A DNA stretch of 64,000 bases from Microbacterium sp. CGR2 (GTDB lineage: Bacteria; Actinomycetota; Actinomycetes; Actinomycetales; Microbacteriaceae), in NCBI RefSeq assembly GCF_003626735.1, contig NZ_RBHX01000001.1, forward strand, positions 2,728,001 to 2,792,000, given 5' to 3'. Position numbers and translations under genes: made by a program. Below the pieces are notes generated by a model. It was given only the letters and a program-made list of their open reading frames with translations. It did no database searches and was not told the DNA's origin. Below, in pieces: positions 13,109 to 22,296 of the stretch (position 1 is its first letter; each line of letters begins with the position of its first letter).

Positions 13109-14809
13109 TCACGCGCCGCTGGTGAGTGCGACCAGCTTCTCCTTCACCTGCCGGCGGAGAACCTTGCCGATGAGGGACTTGGGCAATTCATCCACCACGA
13201 AGATCCGCCGGGGCACTTTGTAGGGGGTGAGGATGCTCCGGACGAAATCCCGGATCGCTTCGACGTCGACGTCGGCCCTGCCGTCGATCACGACGGCCGC
13301 GACGACCTCCTCGCCGGAGTGTTCGCTTGCCAGTCCGACAACAGCGGCATCGCTCACATGGGGGTGTTGACGCAGCGCGTTCTCCACCTCGGTCGGCGCG
13401 ACGTTGAAGCCGCCGGTGATGATCAGCTCCTTGATGCGGTCGACGATGCGGACGAACCCGGCGTCGTCGATCGTGACGATGTCGCCGGTCCGGAACCAGC
13501 CGTCCACGAACACCGCCTCTGTCTCTTCCGGCTTTCCGTAGTACCCCGAGAAGACCTGGGGCCCGCGCACCAGCAGCTCTCCCGCAGACCCCGCCGGAAC
13601 GTCGACCTGCGGATTCTCCGGATCCACGACACGGCATTCCGTGCCGGGCAGCGGAAGACCGACGGTCCCGGGGACCCTGTTGTCGGCGACGGGGTTCGCC
13701 ATCAGCACGGGGGAGCATTCGCTCAGTCCGTAACCCTCGACGAGGTAACCGCGGGTCGCTTCCTCGAACGGAACGACCAACTCGTGCGGGAGCGCCATCG
13801 CGCCGGAGATCGCGACTTCGATTCCCTCCAGGGACACGCCTCTCTCCTTCGCCGCCGTGAAGAGACGGTCCGCGATGGGCGGGACGAGGGGCAGGAACGT
13901 GGCGGGGTGCTTCTTCACGACGTCGAGCACGAGGTCGGGATCGAACTTCGGGAACAACACCAGCCGCGCCCCGATCGACATCGCGAAGGTGAGGCAGAGT
14001 GTGAGTCCGTAGGCGTGGAACATCGGCAGTACGGCGTACACGACGCAGCCATCGCCTCGCTGGATCGACGGCGTCCAGGCCTGAGCCTGCGCGGCATTCG
14101 CGAGCAGGTTCCGGTGTGAGAGGGAGGCGCCCTTCGGGTTGCCGGTGGTCCCCGACGTGTACTGGATGATCGCCAGGTCGTCCGTCGTGGGCTTCGGGTG
14201 CGACGCGGCCAGGGCGGGCGTGGATACGACAGCGTCCCAGCTGACGGTGCCGCGCACCTTCGCAGTGAGGGCGGCTCGTGATTCCCGCGCCTTGGCCACG
14301 GGCAAGCGCAGCGCGACACGTGTCAGAACAGGCATCGCCCGGGTCACGTCGACCGAGATCAGACTCGTCACAGCGAGATCGGCGGGGAACTCCTGAACGG
14401 TCGCCGCCACCTTGTTCCACACGATCGCATGCTTCGCGCCGTGGTCCTCGAACTGTTTGCGCAGTTCGCGCGGGGTGTACAGCGGGTTGTGCTCCACGAC
14501 GACGGCACCGAGGCGCAGCACGGCGTAGAACGCGATGATGTGCTGCGGGCAGTTCGGGAGGACGATCGCGACCCGGTCTCCGGCACGCACCCCGAGGTCG
14601 CGCAGGCCTGCAGCTGCGCGATCGATCGCCGCCTGCAGTTGCGCGTAGGTCGTCTCACGTCCGAAGAACTGCAGTGCGGGAGCGTCCGGGTAGTCCCGGG
14701 CGGATGCGGCGACGATGTCGATCAGCGAGCCGTCGACCGGAGCGAGATCGTCCGGAACCCCTTCGGCGTAGCTGGCGACCCATGGGCGAGGGGGCAGGAA
14801 CGTGCTCAC
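13109..14809 (-). CDS. Long-chain fatty-acid-CoA ligase-like acyl-CoA synthetase
   Basis: Activates a fatty or related carboxylic acid with ATP to an acyl-AMP and then acyl-CoA (ANL superfamily). The 566-residue protein has the A3 P-loop YTSGTTGNPKGASLSH, A5 GYGLSECSPVLMANP, A7 DGWFRTGDIV, A8 IVDRIKELIITGGFNVAP and the C-terminal lysine region ELPKSLIGKVLRR. The GTG at 14809 (protein start VSTFLPPRPW) is preferred over a reading opened 96 codons upstream, because TATGCT ends 6 nt before it. The substrate chain length cannot be read from sequence; FadD-type is the best guess. It stands alone, divergent from gatC. Confidence 0.9.
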   Translation of the reverse strand: MSTFLPPRPWVASYAEGVPDDLAPVDGSLIDIVAASARDYPDAPALQFFGRETTYAQLQAAIDRAAAGLRDLGVRAGDRVAIVLPNCPQHIIAFYAVLRLGAVVVEHNPLYTPRELRKQFEDHGAKHAIVWNKVAATVQEFPADLAVTSLISVDVTRAMPVLTRVALRLPVAKARESRAALTAKVRGTVSWDAVVSTPALAASHPKPTTDDLAIIQYTSGTTGNPKGASLSHRNLLANAAQAQAWTPSIQRGDGCVVYAVLPMFHAYGLTLCLTFAMSIGARLVLFPKFDPDLVLDVVKKHPATFLPLVPPIADRLFTAAKERGVSLEGIEVAISGAMALPHELVVPFEEATRGYLVEGYGLSECSPVLMANPVADNRVPGTVGLPLPGTECRVVDPENPQVDVPAGSAGELLVRGPQVFSGYYGKPEETEAVFVDGWFRTGDIVTIDDAGFVRIVDRIKELIITGGFNVAPTEVENALRQHPHVSDAAVVGLASEHSGEEVVAAVVIDGRADVDVEAIRDFVRSILTPYKVPRRIFVVDELPKSLIGKVLRRQVKEKLVALTSGA

Positions 14810-14815
14810 GAGCCC

Positions 14816-14821
14816 AGCATA
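14816..14821 (-). promoter_or_regulatory. -10 hexamer TATGCT for the acyl-CoA ligase
   Basis: TATGCT on the minus strand ends 6 nt before the GTG at 14809. Confidence 0.55.
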
Positions 14822-14863
14822 GGGCGGCGGCCTGCCCCGGCAAGGAGCGTCGGACGCGCCAAC

Positions 14864-14869
14864 TAGAAT
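14864..14869 (+). promoter_or_regulatory. -10 hexamer TAGAAT for the gatCAB operon
   Basis: TAGAAT ends 6 nt before the GTG of gatC and sits back to back with the acyl-CoA ligase promoter (54-bp divergent region). Confidence 0.6.
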
Positions 14870-14875
14870 GGTGGC

Positions 14876-15175
14876 GTGTCTGAAATCACCCCCGATCTCG
14901 TGCGCCATCTCGGCGTGCTCGCGCGTATCCAGCTTGATGACGACGAGGTGACCCGGCTCACCGGGCAGCTCGACGCCATCGTCGACAACATCGCGAAGGT
15001 GTCGGAGGTCGCGACCGACGATGTCGTCGCGACCAGCCACCCGATCCCGCTGAGCAATGTGTTCCGACCCGACACCGTCGGGGAGACGCTCACACATGAG
15101 CAGGTGTTGCAGAACGCCCCGGACGCCGCCGATGGCCGCTTCCGCGTCACCGCGATCCTGGGAGAAGAACAGTGA
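14876..15175 (+). CDS. gatC: Asp-tRNA(Asn)/Glu-tRNA(Gln) amidotransferase subunit C
   Basis: The 99-residue wrapping subunit of the GatCAB complex, which converts mischarged Glu-tRNA(Gln) and/or Asp-tRNA(Asn) to the correct aminoacyl-tRNA. The sequence is typical: [39 protein letters not shown] and a C-terminal [11 protein letters not shown]. First gene of gatC-gatA-gatB; its stop overlaps the gatA start (GTGA). GTG start, leaderless by spacing. Confidence 0.96.
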   Translation: MSEITPDLVRHLGVLARIQLDDDEVTRLTGQLDAIVDNIAKVSEVATDDVVATSHPIPLSNVFRPDTVGETLTHEQVLQNAPDAADGRFRVTAILGEEQ

Positions 15176-16689
15176 GCGACATCATTCGCCTGACCGCCGC
15201 GGACCTCGCCGAGAAGCTCGCCACGCGTGAGATCTCGAGTGTCGAGGCGACCCAGGCCCATCTCGATCGGATCGCGCTCGTCGACGGCGACGTGCACGCA
15301 TTCCTGCACGTCAACGCACATGCCCTGGACGCGGCGGCGGCGGTCGATGCCCAGCGCGCTGCGGGTGACCAGGTCGGGCCGGTCGCAGGCGTGCCCCTCG
15401 CGATCAAGGACGTCCTGGTGACGACCGATCAGCCCACCACCAGCGGGTCGCGGATCCTCGAGGGCTACCGTTCCCCCTACGACGCGACGGTCGTCGCACG
15501 GTCCCGTGCGGCGGGGCTCATCCCGCTGGGCAAGACCAACATGGACGAGTTCGCGATGGGCTCCTCCACCGAGCACTCGGCGTACGGACCGACCCGCAAC
15601 CCCTGGGATCTCGACCGTATTCCCGGTGGTTCCGGCGGTGGTTCGGCCGCCGCGGTCGCCGCCTTCGAAGCGCCGCTCGCACTCGGCTCCGACACCGGAG
15701 GGTCCATCCGTCAGCCCGCGCACGTCACCGGCACGGTCGGCGTGAAGCCCACCTATGGCGGCGTGAGCCGTTACGGAGCGATCGCTCTCGCGTCGAGCCT
15801 CGATCAGGTCGGCCCGGTCGCGCGGACGGTGCTCGACGCGGGCCTGCTGCACGACGCGATCGGGGGTCACGATCCCAAGGATTCCACCTCGTTGCGCGAG
15901 GAGTGGCCGTCGTTCGCCGATGCCGCCCGCGAAGGCGCTCGGGGAGACGTGCTGAAGGGCCTCAAGGTCGGAGTCATCCGAGAGCTCCCCGACAGCGGCT
16001 TCCAGCCAGGGGTCGCAGCGTCGTTCCGCAGCGCTCTGGCGATGATGGAGGCGCAGGGAGCCGAGATCGTGGAGATCGCGGCACCGCACTTCGAATACGG
16101 CGTCGCCGCGTACTACCTGATCCTCCCGGCGGAAGCTTCCAGCAACCTCGCGAAGTTCGACTCGGTGCGGTTCGGCATGCGCGTCACCCCGAGCGGCAAC
16201 CCGACGGTGGAAGACGTCATGTCGGCCACCAGGGACGCGGGTTTCGGCGACGAGGTGAAGCGGCGCATCATCCTGGGCACCTACGCGCTCTCGGCGGGTT
16301 ATTACGACGCCTACTACGGCAGCGCGCAGAAGGTCAGGACGCTCATCCAGCAGGACTTTGCCACCGCCTTCGCGGATGTCGACGTCATCGCCACGCCTTC
16401 GGCCCCCACCACGGCGTTCAAGCTCGGCGAGAAGGTCGATGACCCGCTGCAGATGTATCTGAACGACGTCACCACGATCCCCGCGAACCTCGCCGGTGTC
16501 CCGGGGATCTCGATCCCGAGCGGTCTTTCCGACGACGATGGTCTGCCCGTCGGCATCCAGTTCCTGGCGCCCGTGCGCGAAGACGCTCGTCTGTACAAGG
16601 TCGGAGCCGCGCTGGAGACGGTGCTGGTCGACTCTTGGGGAGCGCCGCTCCTCACCCGTGCACCGCAGCTCGCAGGAGGAACCCGCTGA
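15172..16689 (+). CDS. gatA: Asp-tRNA(Asn)/Glu-tRNA(Gln) amidotransferase subunit A
   Basis: Glutaminase subunit of GatCAB; releases ammonia from glutamine for transamidation. An amidase-signature protein of 505 residues with the Ser-cisSer-Lys triad: the lysine in [10 protein letters not shown] (about 80), the Gly/Ser-rich region [12 protein letters not shown] (about 153-165) and [12 protein letters not shown] (about 172-183). Also recognisable are [11 protein letters not shown] and the C-terminal [14 protein letters not shown]. It overlaps gatC by 4 nt and gatB by 1 nt (TGATG), so the operon is fully coupled. Confidence 0.97.
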   Translation: MSDIIRLTAADLAEKLATREISSVEATQAHLDRIALVDGDVHAFLHVNAHALDAAAAVDAQRAAGDQVGPVAGVPLAIKDVLVTTDQPTTSGSRILEGYRSPYDATVVARSRAAGLIPLGKTNMDEFAMGSSTEHSAYGPTRNPWDLDRIPGGSGGGSAAAVAAFEAPLALGSDTGGSIRQPAHVTGTVGVKPTYGGVSRYGAIALASSLDQVGPVARTVLDAGLLHDAIGGHDPKDSTSLREEWPSFADAAREGARGDVLKGLKVGVIRELPDSGFQPGVAASFRSALAMMEAQGAEIVEIAAPHFEYGVAAYYLILPAEASSNLAKFDSVRFGMRVTPSGNPTVEDVMSATRDAGFGDEVKRRIILGTYALSAGYYDAYYGSAQKVRTLIQQDFATAFADVDVIATPSAPTTAFKLGEKVDDPLQMYLNDVTTIPANLAGVPGISIPSGLSDDDGLPVGIQFLAPVREDARLYKVGAALETVLVDSWGAPLLTRAPQLAGGTR

Positions 16690-18203
16690 TGGCCGCCGCC
16701 AAGCTCATGGACTACGACAAGGCCCTCGAACTCTACGAGCCGGTTCTCGGCTTCGAGGTCCACGTCGAGCTCAACACCAACACCAAGATGTTCTCCGACG
16801 CGCCCAACCCGGCCAACGAGGCGTATCACGCGGCTGCGCCGAACACGCTCATCGCCCCGGTCGACCTCGGGCTTCCCGGGGCGCTTCCGGTCGTGAACGA
16901 GACGGCGATCCGCTCGTCGATCAGTCTCGGTCTCGCGCTGGGATGCTCGATCGCCGAGTCGAGCCGGTTCGCCCGGAAGAACTACTTCTACCCCGACCTG
17001 GGCAAGAATTTCCAGATCTCCCAGTACGACGAGCCGATCGCGTACGAAGGGTCCGTGGACGTCGAGCTCGAGGACGGCACGGTCGTGACGATTCCCATCG
17101 AGCGCGCACACATGGAAGAAGACGCCGGCAAGCTCACCCACATGGGTGGTGCGACCGGACGCATCCAGGGCGCGGAGTACTCGCTGGTCGACTACAACCG
17201 CGCGGGTGTTCCCCTGGTCGAGATCGTCACCAAGGTGATCTTCGGCACCGAGCACCGCGCGCCCGAAGTCGCCAAGGCATATGTCTCCGCGATCCGCGAC
17301 ATCGTTCGCGGACTGGGGATCTCGGAGGCGCGCCTGGAGCGCGGCAATCTGCGGTGCGACGCCAACATCTCGCTGCGTCCGCGCGGCGACGAGAAGCTCG
17401 GGACGCGAACGGAGACCAAGAACGTCAACTCGATGCGCTCGGTGGAGCGCGCCGTCAAGTACGAGATCCAACGTCAGGCGCAGATTCTCGCCGACGGCGG
17501 CACCATCACGCAGGAGACGCGGCACTGGCACGAAGACACCGGCACCACGTCTCCGGGGCGTCCGAAGTCGGATGCCGATGACTACCGGTACTTCCCGGAA
17601 CCCGATCTGCTTCCGGTGCAGCCGGCGGCGGAGCTGATCGAGGAGCTCCGCGCTGCGCTCCCTGAGCAGCCGGTCGCGCGCCGTCGTCGTCTGATGACGG
17701 AATGGGGCTTCACCGATCTCGAGTTCCAGGATGTGCGAAACGGCGGCCTCCTGGATGCCGTCGAGGCGACGATCGCGGCGGGCGCCACGCCGGCCACTGC
17801 ACGCAAGTGGTGGACAGGCGAGATCACCCGCCTCGCGAACGCGCAGGAGAGAGATGCGGCAGATCTGATCGCCCCGGAGAACGTCGTCGCCCTGCAGCGC
17901 CTGGTCGACGCGGGAACGCTCACTGACAAGCTGGCTCGCCAGGTTCTGGAAGGCGTCATCGCGGGGGAGGGCACGCCGCAGGAGGTCATCGACGCGCGGG
18001 GCCTCGCGGTCGTATCCGACGACGGCGCACTGATCTCGGCGATCGATGATGCGCTGGCATCCCAGCCTGACGTGCTCGCCAAGATCAAAGACGGCAAGGT
18101 GCAAGCTGCCGGAGCCGTGATCGGCGCGGTGATGAAGGCGATGAAGGGCCAAGCCGACGCGGCCCGTGTCCGTGAACTCATTCTCGAGCGCGCCGCTCAG
18201 TAG
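16689..18203 (+). CDS. gatB: Asp-tRNA(Asn)/Glu-tRNA(Gln) amidotransferase subunit B
   Basis: Kinase/transamidase subunit of GatCAB that binds the mischarged tRNA. The 504-residue protein begins [18 protein letters not shown] and has the GatB signature GFEVHVELNTNTKMFS, ARKNYFYPDLGKNFQISQY, LEEDAGK-type EEDAGKLTHMGGATG and DYNRAGVPLVEIVT, then LRCDANISLRPRG. The C-terminal helical and YqeY-like domains begin near residue 330. The ATG at 16689 has a strong GGAGGA site and overlaps the gatA stop. A GC-rich hairpin follows the stop. Confidence 0.97.
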   Translation: MAAAKLMDYDKALELYEPVLGFEVHVELNTNTKMFSDAPNPANEAYHAAAPNTLIAPVDLGLPGALPVVNETAIRSSISLGLALGCSIAESSRFARKNYFYPDLGKNFQISQYDEPIAYEGSVDVELEDGTVVTIPIERAHMEEDAGKLTHMGGATGRIQGAEYSLVDYNRAGVPLVEIVTKVIFGTEHRAPEVAKAYVSAIRDIVRGLGISEARLERGNLRCDANISLRPRGDEKLGTRTETKNVNSMRSVERAVKYEIQRQAQILADGGTITQETRHWHEDTGTTSPGRPKSDADDYRYFPEPDLLPVQPAAELIEELRAALPEQPVARRRRLMTEWGFTDLEFQDVRNGGLLDAVEATIAAGATPATARKWWTGEITRLANAQERDAADLIAPENVVALQRLVDAGTLTDKLARQVLEGVIAGEGTPQEVIDARGLAVVSDDGALISAIDDALASQPDVLAKIKDGKVQAAGAVIGAVMKAMKGQADAARVRELILERAAQ

Positions 18204-18210
18204 CGCGCGT

Positions 18211-18238
18211 CCCCGGGCCTGTCACCCCAGGCCCGGGG
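18211..18238 (+). terminator. GC-rich hairpin after gatB
   Basis: A perfect 11-bp stem (CCCCGGGCCTG / CAGGCCCGGGG) with a 6-nt loop follows the gatB stop by 7 nt. There is no T-run, as is common for actinobacterial terminators. Confidence 0.7.
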
Positions 18239-18244
18239 GAGAAT
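18239..18244 (+). promoter_or_regulatory. -10-like GAGAAT for DNA polymerase IV
   Basis: GAGAAT ends 6 nt before the ATG at 18251, matching the spacing of the other leaderless starts, although the first two bases are not TA. Confidence 0.4.
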
Positions 18245-18250
18245 GGTCAC

Positions 18251-19507
18251 ATGGGACGCGGTGACGGCAGTGGGCGGATCACCTCCGCCGCGAACGCCGA
18301 CGACACCGGCACGCGTATCCTGCACGTCGACATGGACGCCTTCTACGCGGCCGTTGCGGTGCTCGACGATCCGAGCTTGCGCGGACTACCACTGATCATC
18401 GGCGCTCCGGACGGACGTTCTGTCGTGTCCAGTGCGTCGTACGAGGCGCGTCGATATGGCGTGCACGCCGCCATGCCCGTCGCTCAAGCCCTCCGCCTCT
18501 GCCCCGCCGCGCGTGTGGTGGCGCCGCAGTTTTCGCGCTACCAGGAGGTTTCGCGGAAGGTGATGGCGATCTTCGAGTCGTTCACGCCGCTGGTCGAGCC
18601 CCTCTCGGTCGACGAAGCCTTCCTCGATGTCCAGGGGGTCCGGCGGCTCTGGGGCAGTCCTGCACGGATCGCCGAGCTGATCCGCACCAGGGTGCTCGAC
18701 GAGGTGGGGATCACGTGCAGTGTCGGCGTCGCGGCGACGAAGCATGTCGCGAAGATCGCGTCGACCATCGCCAAGCCGGATGGGATGCTCGTGGTCGCGG
18801 CGAGTGACGCCCTCGACTTCCTCGCGCCGCGACCCGTGCGAGCGATGTGGGGCGTCGGCCCGAAGGCCGCGGAGTCTCTGGAGGCCCGCGGTATCCGGAC
18901 GGTGGCGGACATCAGAGAATCCTCGCAGGAGTCGCTCGACAGGGCTGTGGGTCCTGCTCTCGGCGCACGACTCGCGCAGTTGGCCCGAGGAGAAGACCCG
19001 CGATCGGTCGACACCGAGCGCGTCGAGAAGAGCATCGGGCACGAGGAGACCTTCGACCAGGACGTCCTCGATCGTGCGTTCCTCCGCGCAGAGCTGCTGC
19101 GGCTCTCCGACCGGGTCGCTGCGCGACTGCGGCGCGCGGACTGGGAGACGGCCACCATTGCGATCAAGGTCCGGTTCGACGACTTCCGCACCATCAATCG
19201 TTCGCAGACCCTGAGTGAACCGACCGCGGTCGGCCAACGGATCGGTGAGGCCGCGCAGGCGCTGTTCGACCAGATCGAACGGCGGGATCCGGTGCGTCTC
19301 GTCGGTGTCCGCGCCGAGAAGCTGCGACCGGCGGGCGGCGGGGGATTCGGGCTCTGGGATGACGACGAGCATTGGCGGAAGGTCGAGGGGGCGATGGACG
19401 AAGCAGTGGCGCGGTTCGGTTCTGCCACGATCAGTCGCGCCCGTCACATCGGTCGCGGCGAGGGCCGGGGCGCCGCGCAGCATCCGAAGGCCCACGGGAC
19501 CGATTGA
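18251..19507 (+). CDS. dinB: DNA polymerase IV (Y family)
   Basis: Error-prone translesion polymerase. It shows the Y-family motifs ILHVDMDAFYAAVAVLDDP, YEARRYGVHAAMPV (steric and dNTP region), PLSVDEAFLDVQGVRRLWG (catalytic Asp-Glu) and CSVGVAATKHVAKIAS. The thumb helix-hairpin-helix (MWGVGPKAAESLEARGI) and little-finger domain follow. Length 418 residues, slightly long for DinB because of an N-terminal extension (residues 1-22) and a basic C-terminal tail. No SOS box is obvious upstream. Confidence 0.94.
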   Translation: MGRGDGSGRITSAANADDTGTRILHVDMDAFYAAVAVLDDPSLRGLPLIIGAPDGRSVVSSASYEARRYGVHAAMPVAQALRLCPAARVVAPQFSRYQEVSRKVMAIFESFTPLVEPLSVDEAFLDVQGVRRLWGSPARIAELIRTRVLDEVGITCSVGVAATKHVAKIASTIAKPDGMLVVAASDALDFLAPRPVRAMWGVGPKAAESLEARGIRTVADIRESSQESLDRAVGPALGARLAQLARGEDPRSVDTERVEKSIGHEETFDQDVLDRAFLRAELLRLSDRVAARLRRADWETATIAIKVRFDDFRTINRSQTLSEPTAVGQRIGEAAQALFDQIERRDPVRLVGVRAEKLRPAGGGGFGLWDDDEHWRKVEGAMDEAVARFGSATISRARHIGRGEGRGAAQHPKAHGTD

Positions 19508-19533
19508 ACGCACACGGCGCGTGTCCGGTCGAC

Positions 19534-19539
19534 TAGCGT
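19534..19539 (+). promoter_or_regulatory. -10 hexamer TAGCGT for the GerW-like gene
   Basis: TAGCGT ends 6 nt before the ATG at 19546; the intervening GGAGGC could also act as a very close ribosome site. Confidence 0.5.
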
Positions 19540-19545
19540 GGAGGC

Positions 19546-19863
19546 ATGCCGAACATTGCACTGGAACTCGGAAAGCAGGTCGCGTCCTTCGGCGTGAAGA
19601 GCGCGTATGGAGAGCCGCAGGACGTCGACGGCGTGAGCATCACCCCGGTGTCTTTCACGTATTCCGGCTTCGGTGGCGGAAGTGGTGAAGGCGCAGAGGG
19701 CGGTGGCGGTGGCGGCGTGTCCATCCCGGTCGGCGTGTACGTCCGCCGCGAGGAAGGCCTCCGTTTCGAGCCCAACATCGTCACGCTGCTCGCTGTGGCA
19801 GTGCCTTTCATCTGGGTCGCCGGACGCGCGCTGACCCGCACCATCCGTGCCCTCAAGAAGTGA
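19546..19863 (+). CDS. GerW/YtfJ-like small protein
   Basis: A 105-residue protein with the layout of the GerW (YtfJ) family: an N-terminal helix and strand pair (VDGVSITPVSFTYSGFGGG), a Gly-rich loop, the conserved VSIPVGVYVRREEGLRFEPN block and a C-terminal hydrophobic segment (TLLAVAVPFIWVAGRAL, residues about 79-95) ending in basic residues. In spore formers the family is tied to sporulation; in non-sporulating actinobacteria its role is unknown. It overlaps the next gene by 17 nt. Confidence 0.75.
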   Translation: MPNIALELGKQVASFGVKSAYGEPQDVDGVSITPVSFTYSGFGGGSGEGAEGGGGGGVSIPVGVYVRREEGLRFEPNIVTLLAVAVPFIWVAGRALTRTIRALKK

Positions 19864-20428
19864 TGACCCGGTCGCGACGGTTCTCGAGCGCGCCGCGGAG
19901 CTGATCGCGCGCGATGTTCGCGCTGTCTCGGCCGCGAACCCGGTCGTGTTGATCGACGGACGAAGCGGTGCAGGCAAGACATCGCTCGCCGGACTTCTGG
20001 CTGCTCGCTGGCCGCTGGCGGGGCGCGTGCAGTTGATCGCGCTCGATTCCCTCTACCCCGGCTGGGATGGGCTGGACGGCGGGGTTGAACGGGCGCTGGA
20101 GTGGATACTTCGCCCGCACGGCCGAGGGAAGATCGGCACCTGGCGTCGATGGGACTGGGAGCGCCAGACGGACGCCGAGAGTCACGCCGTCGATCCCTCT
20201 CTGGGAGTCATTCTCGAGGGCAGTGGCATCCTCACCCCGGCGACGGCCGCACTCGCGGATGTGCGGGTGTGGGTCGAATCCACGGAACCGGCCCGCAAGG
20301 CGCGTGCGCTGGCTCGGGACGGTGACACCTATCGCCCGCATTGGGATCGGTGGGCCGCGCAGGAAGAGGCACACGTACGGCGTGACGTTCCCGCGGCCCT
20401 TGCTACCAGGACGATCGAGGTGCCCTAG
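19847..20428 (+). CDS. P-loop NTPase, uridine-kinase/AAA-like
   Basis: A 193-residue protein with a clear Walker A motif, VVLIDGRSGAGKTSLAGLLA (residues about 33-52), followed by LIALDSLYPGWDGL, GVILEGSGIL (Walker B-like strand) and EEAHVRRDVPA. This layout matches small actinobacterial nucleoside/uridine kinase-like P-loop proteins, but the substrate is not evident. The GTG at 19847 lies inside the end of the previous gene; no later ATG keeps the conserved N-terminal helix, so coupling is likely. Confidence 0.8.
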   Translation: MPSRSDDPVATVLERAAELIARDVRAVSAANPVVLIDGRSGAGKTSLAGLLAARWPLAGRVQLIALDSLYPGWDGLDGGVERALEWILRPHGRGKIGTWRRWDWERQTDAESHAVDPSLGVILEGSGILTPATAALADVRVWVESTEPARKARALARDGDTYRPHWDRWAAQEEAHVRRDVPAALATRTIEVP

Positions 20429-20438
20429 CCGCTTGCGG

Positions 20439-20936
20439 TCACGGTCGTGCGTCGAAGTGGTCCGCCGCCTGGATCAGGACTTCGAGACGATAGCCGAGCC
20501 AATCGTAGACGTCACGCCGGCCGTCGTCCGCCTCATCATCTTCGGACGCGATTCCGAGCCTTTCGGCGATCACGAGCCGGATTGCGGTGAGTGTGCGGAG
20601 CCAGGCGTCGAGGTCGTCGATGGCGATGGCCAGATCGCGCGACGCCAGCGCCTCGTCTTCGGTCAGCGCCTCGGCGTCCGCGTCGAAGGGTGCCAGCGCC
20701 TGACGCACCGTCGCGGCATCGCCGAGCCGGCGGTCGAGAAGATCGTCGCGAGTGCTGTCGGCGAACGATGCCGCAGCGGAAAGGTCGTCGGGATATGCGC
20801 TCGGAGTCAGTCGCCGGACAGCGGGGTCGGCGGCGTCTCTGCCCTTGACGAGGTCGAGGAAGTCCTCCACGATCTGGGCAAGGTGAATCCCCTCGATGAG
20901 TGCCATCGGAAGAACCACGATGCGCTCGCTGTTCAC
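20439..20936 (-). CDS. DUF2017-type protein downstream of clpS
   Basis: A 165-residue acidic, helical protein. Genes of this type follow clpS in many actinobacteria, and the position and composition here fit DUF2017. No enzymatic motif is visible. It starts at GTG 20936, overlapping the clpS stop by 4 nt, and is the last gene of the leftward zincin-clpS-DUF2017 unit. A link to ClpS/ClpC proteolysis is inferred from conserved neighbourhood only. Confidence 0.8.
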   Translation of the reverse strand: MNSERIVVLPMALIEGIHLAQIVEDFLDLVKGRDAADPAVRRLTPSAYPDDLSAAASFADSTRDDLLDRRLGDAATVRQALAPFDADAEALTEDEALASRDLAIAIDDLDAWLRTLTAIRLVIAERLGIASEDDEADDGRRDVYDWLGYRLEVLIQAADHFDARP

Positions 20937-21226
20937 GGCGCCCTCCGCACGGTCGCCCAGAGTCCGTAGTCATGCATCGCCTGTGCGTGCACCTCCATCG
21001 TCTCGCGAGGCCCGGTGGCGACCACGGCGTGTCCGTCGTGATGCACGGACAGCATCAGCGCCGTCGCGTGGTCCAGAGAGTAGCCGAAGTACGTGCGGAA
21101 CACCCGGACGACGTAGCTCATCAGGTTCACGGGGTCGTTCCATACCACCACCTGCCAAGGCTCCATCGGAGCTGCGCTCAGATCCGTCCCCTCGACGGTC
21201 TGTGGATCAGCGATCGGTCGGCTCAT
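20933..21226 (-). CDS. clpS: ATP-dependent Clp protease adaptor ClpS
   Basis: Delivers N-degron substrates to the ClpC/ClpA ATPase. The 97-residue sequence contains the N-end binding pocket WQVVVWNDPVNLMSYVVRVF (NDPVN at about 30-34), TYFGYSLDHATALMLSVHHDG and AVVATGPRETMEVHAQAMHDYGL, all diagnostic. The ATG at 21226 overlaps the stop of the upstream zincin gene. Confidence 0.95.
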   Translation of the reverse strand: MSRPIADPQTVEGTDLSAAPMEPWQVVVWNDPVNLMSYVVRVFRTYFGYSLDHATALMLSVHHDGHAVVATGPRETMEVHAQAMHDYGLWATVRRAP

Positions 21227-21570
21227 GCCCAGCCCATCTCGTGGAGTTGGCTGTCGTCGAGGCCGTAGTAGTGCGCGATCTCGTGCACGAGCGTCGTGTG
21301 GATCTCGTCCTGCAGCTCATGCTCGGAGGCGCACAGCGCAAGATGGGGCTCGCGGTAGACGACGATGCGATCGGGAAGTTCGCCCATGCCGTACTGCGTC
21401 CGCTCGGTGAGCGCCAGCCCGTCGTAGAGGCCGAGGAGATCGAGGCTGCCGTCCTCGGGACGGTCTTCGACCACGAAGACGACATTCTCGAGCCCCGCGA
21501 CCATCTCATCGGGCAGTTCGTCGAGCTCGTCGATCACGAGAGCCTCGAAGGCTGCGGCATCCATGTCCAT
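21223..21570 (-). CDS. Minimal zinc metalloprotease (zincin, MtxX/HExxH type)
   Basis: A 115-residue protein with a clear zinc site HEIAHYYGLDDSQLHEMGW (HExxHxxGxxD, metzincin-like minimal fold) near residues 95-113. Actinobacterial proteins of this family are annotated as metallopeptidases of unknown substrate. Start chosen at ATG 21570, the first ATG after TATGCT (8 nt spacing); a TTG at 21579 would fall inside that hexamer. Coupled to clpS (ATGA). Confidence 0.85.
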   Translation of the reverse strand: MDMDAAAFEALVIDELDELPDEMVAGLENVVFVVEDRPEDGSLDLLGLYDGLALTERTQYGMGELPDRIVVYREPHLALCASEHELQDEIHTTLVHEIAHYYGLDDSQLHEMGWA

Positions 21571-21578
21571 CGCCCCCA

Positions 21579-21584
21579 AGCATA
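21579..21584 (-). promoter_or_regulatory. -10 hexamer TATGCT for the zincin-clpS unit
   Basis: TATGCT on the minus strand, 8 nt before the ATG at 21570. Confidence 0.45.
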
Positions 21585-21624
21585 CGGGCGGGTGGGCTGG
21601 CGCTTGATCAGTACGCGAAGCCGA

Positions 21625-22257
21625 TCAGTGCATGAAGACGAGCAGCGCTGCGACGGCGATGAAGAGAGTGCCGAACACGGCGTTGAGGGTCCGCTGGCCA
21701 CGCGCTGACCTCGTCAGACGCCGGAAGGGACGCGCGGCCGTGGCGAAGAAGCCCCACATGACCAGGACGTCGACCACGATGACGGTGGCGACCAAGGTCA
21801 GGTATTGAGGAACGGGTGCTTCATCGAGACGGATGAACTGGGGGATGAACGCGAGGAAGAAGACGATGGCCTTCGGATTCAGGAGATTGACCCAGAAGCC
21901 GCGTCGGATCATCGACCAGCGCCCCTCTCGCGACTGCGCCGACGCGATGTCATCGTCGACGAGGACCACGATCGGTTTCGTCAGGATCAGACGGATGCCG
22001 AGGAACACCAGATAGGCGGCGCCGGCGTAGCGGATGCCGTTGAAGAGGACCTCTGATCGCGAGACGAGAAGGCCCAGACCCGCCGCGACGATGGCGACGT
22101 GGACCACGAGCGCGATCTGTTGCCCGATGATGCCCCAGATCGAGCGGCGCCACCCCTCGTTGAGCGCGTTCGACATGGTGTTGATCGCGCCGGCTCCTGG
22201 CGTGAAGCTGATGACGACCGAGGCGGTCAAGAGAGAGAACCAGACCGCGAGCGACAC
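21625..22257 (-). CDS. LysE/RhtB-family amino-acid exporter
   Basis: Integral membrane efflux protein for amino acids or their derivatives. It has the family signature FTPGAGAINTMSNALNEGWR near the N-terminus, GIIGQQIALVVHVAIVAAGLG, and six hydrophobic segments ending in TLFIAVAALLVFMH. Length about 210 residues, normal. Two GTG codons lie in tandem (22260 and 22257); I choose the second because TAGACT ends exactly 6 nt before it. Substrate is unknown. This is the last host gene before the prophage attachment site. Confidence 0.88.
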   Translation of the reverse strand: MSLAVWFSLLTASVVISFTPGAGAINTMSNALNEGWRRSIWGIIGQQIALVVHVAIVAAGLGLLVSRSEVLFNGIRYAGAAYLVFLGIRLILTKPIVVLVDDDIASAQSREGRWSMIRRGFWVNLLNPKAIVFFLAFIPQFIRLDEAPVPQYLTLVATVIVVDVLVMWGFFATAARPFRRLTRSARGQRTLNAVFGTLFIAVAALLVFMH

Positions 22258-22263
22258 CACGTC

Positions 22264-22269
22264 AGTCTA
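22264..22269 (-). promoter_or_regulatory. -10 hexamer TAGACT for the LysE-type exporter
   Basis: TAGACT on the minus strand lies 6 nt before the GTG at 22257 and 3 nt before the GTG at 22260, which favours the former as start. Confidence 0.5.
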
Positions 22270-22296
22270 GACGCGAGAGGCGCCGACCCGAGACGC

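Noticed and set aside
16314..18152. 612-codon minus-strand frame opposite gatA/gatB
   Set aside because: Antisense shadow; both strands cannot be coding here given the clear GatA/GatB motifs.
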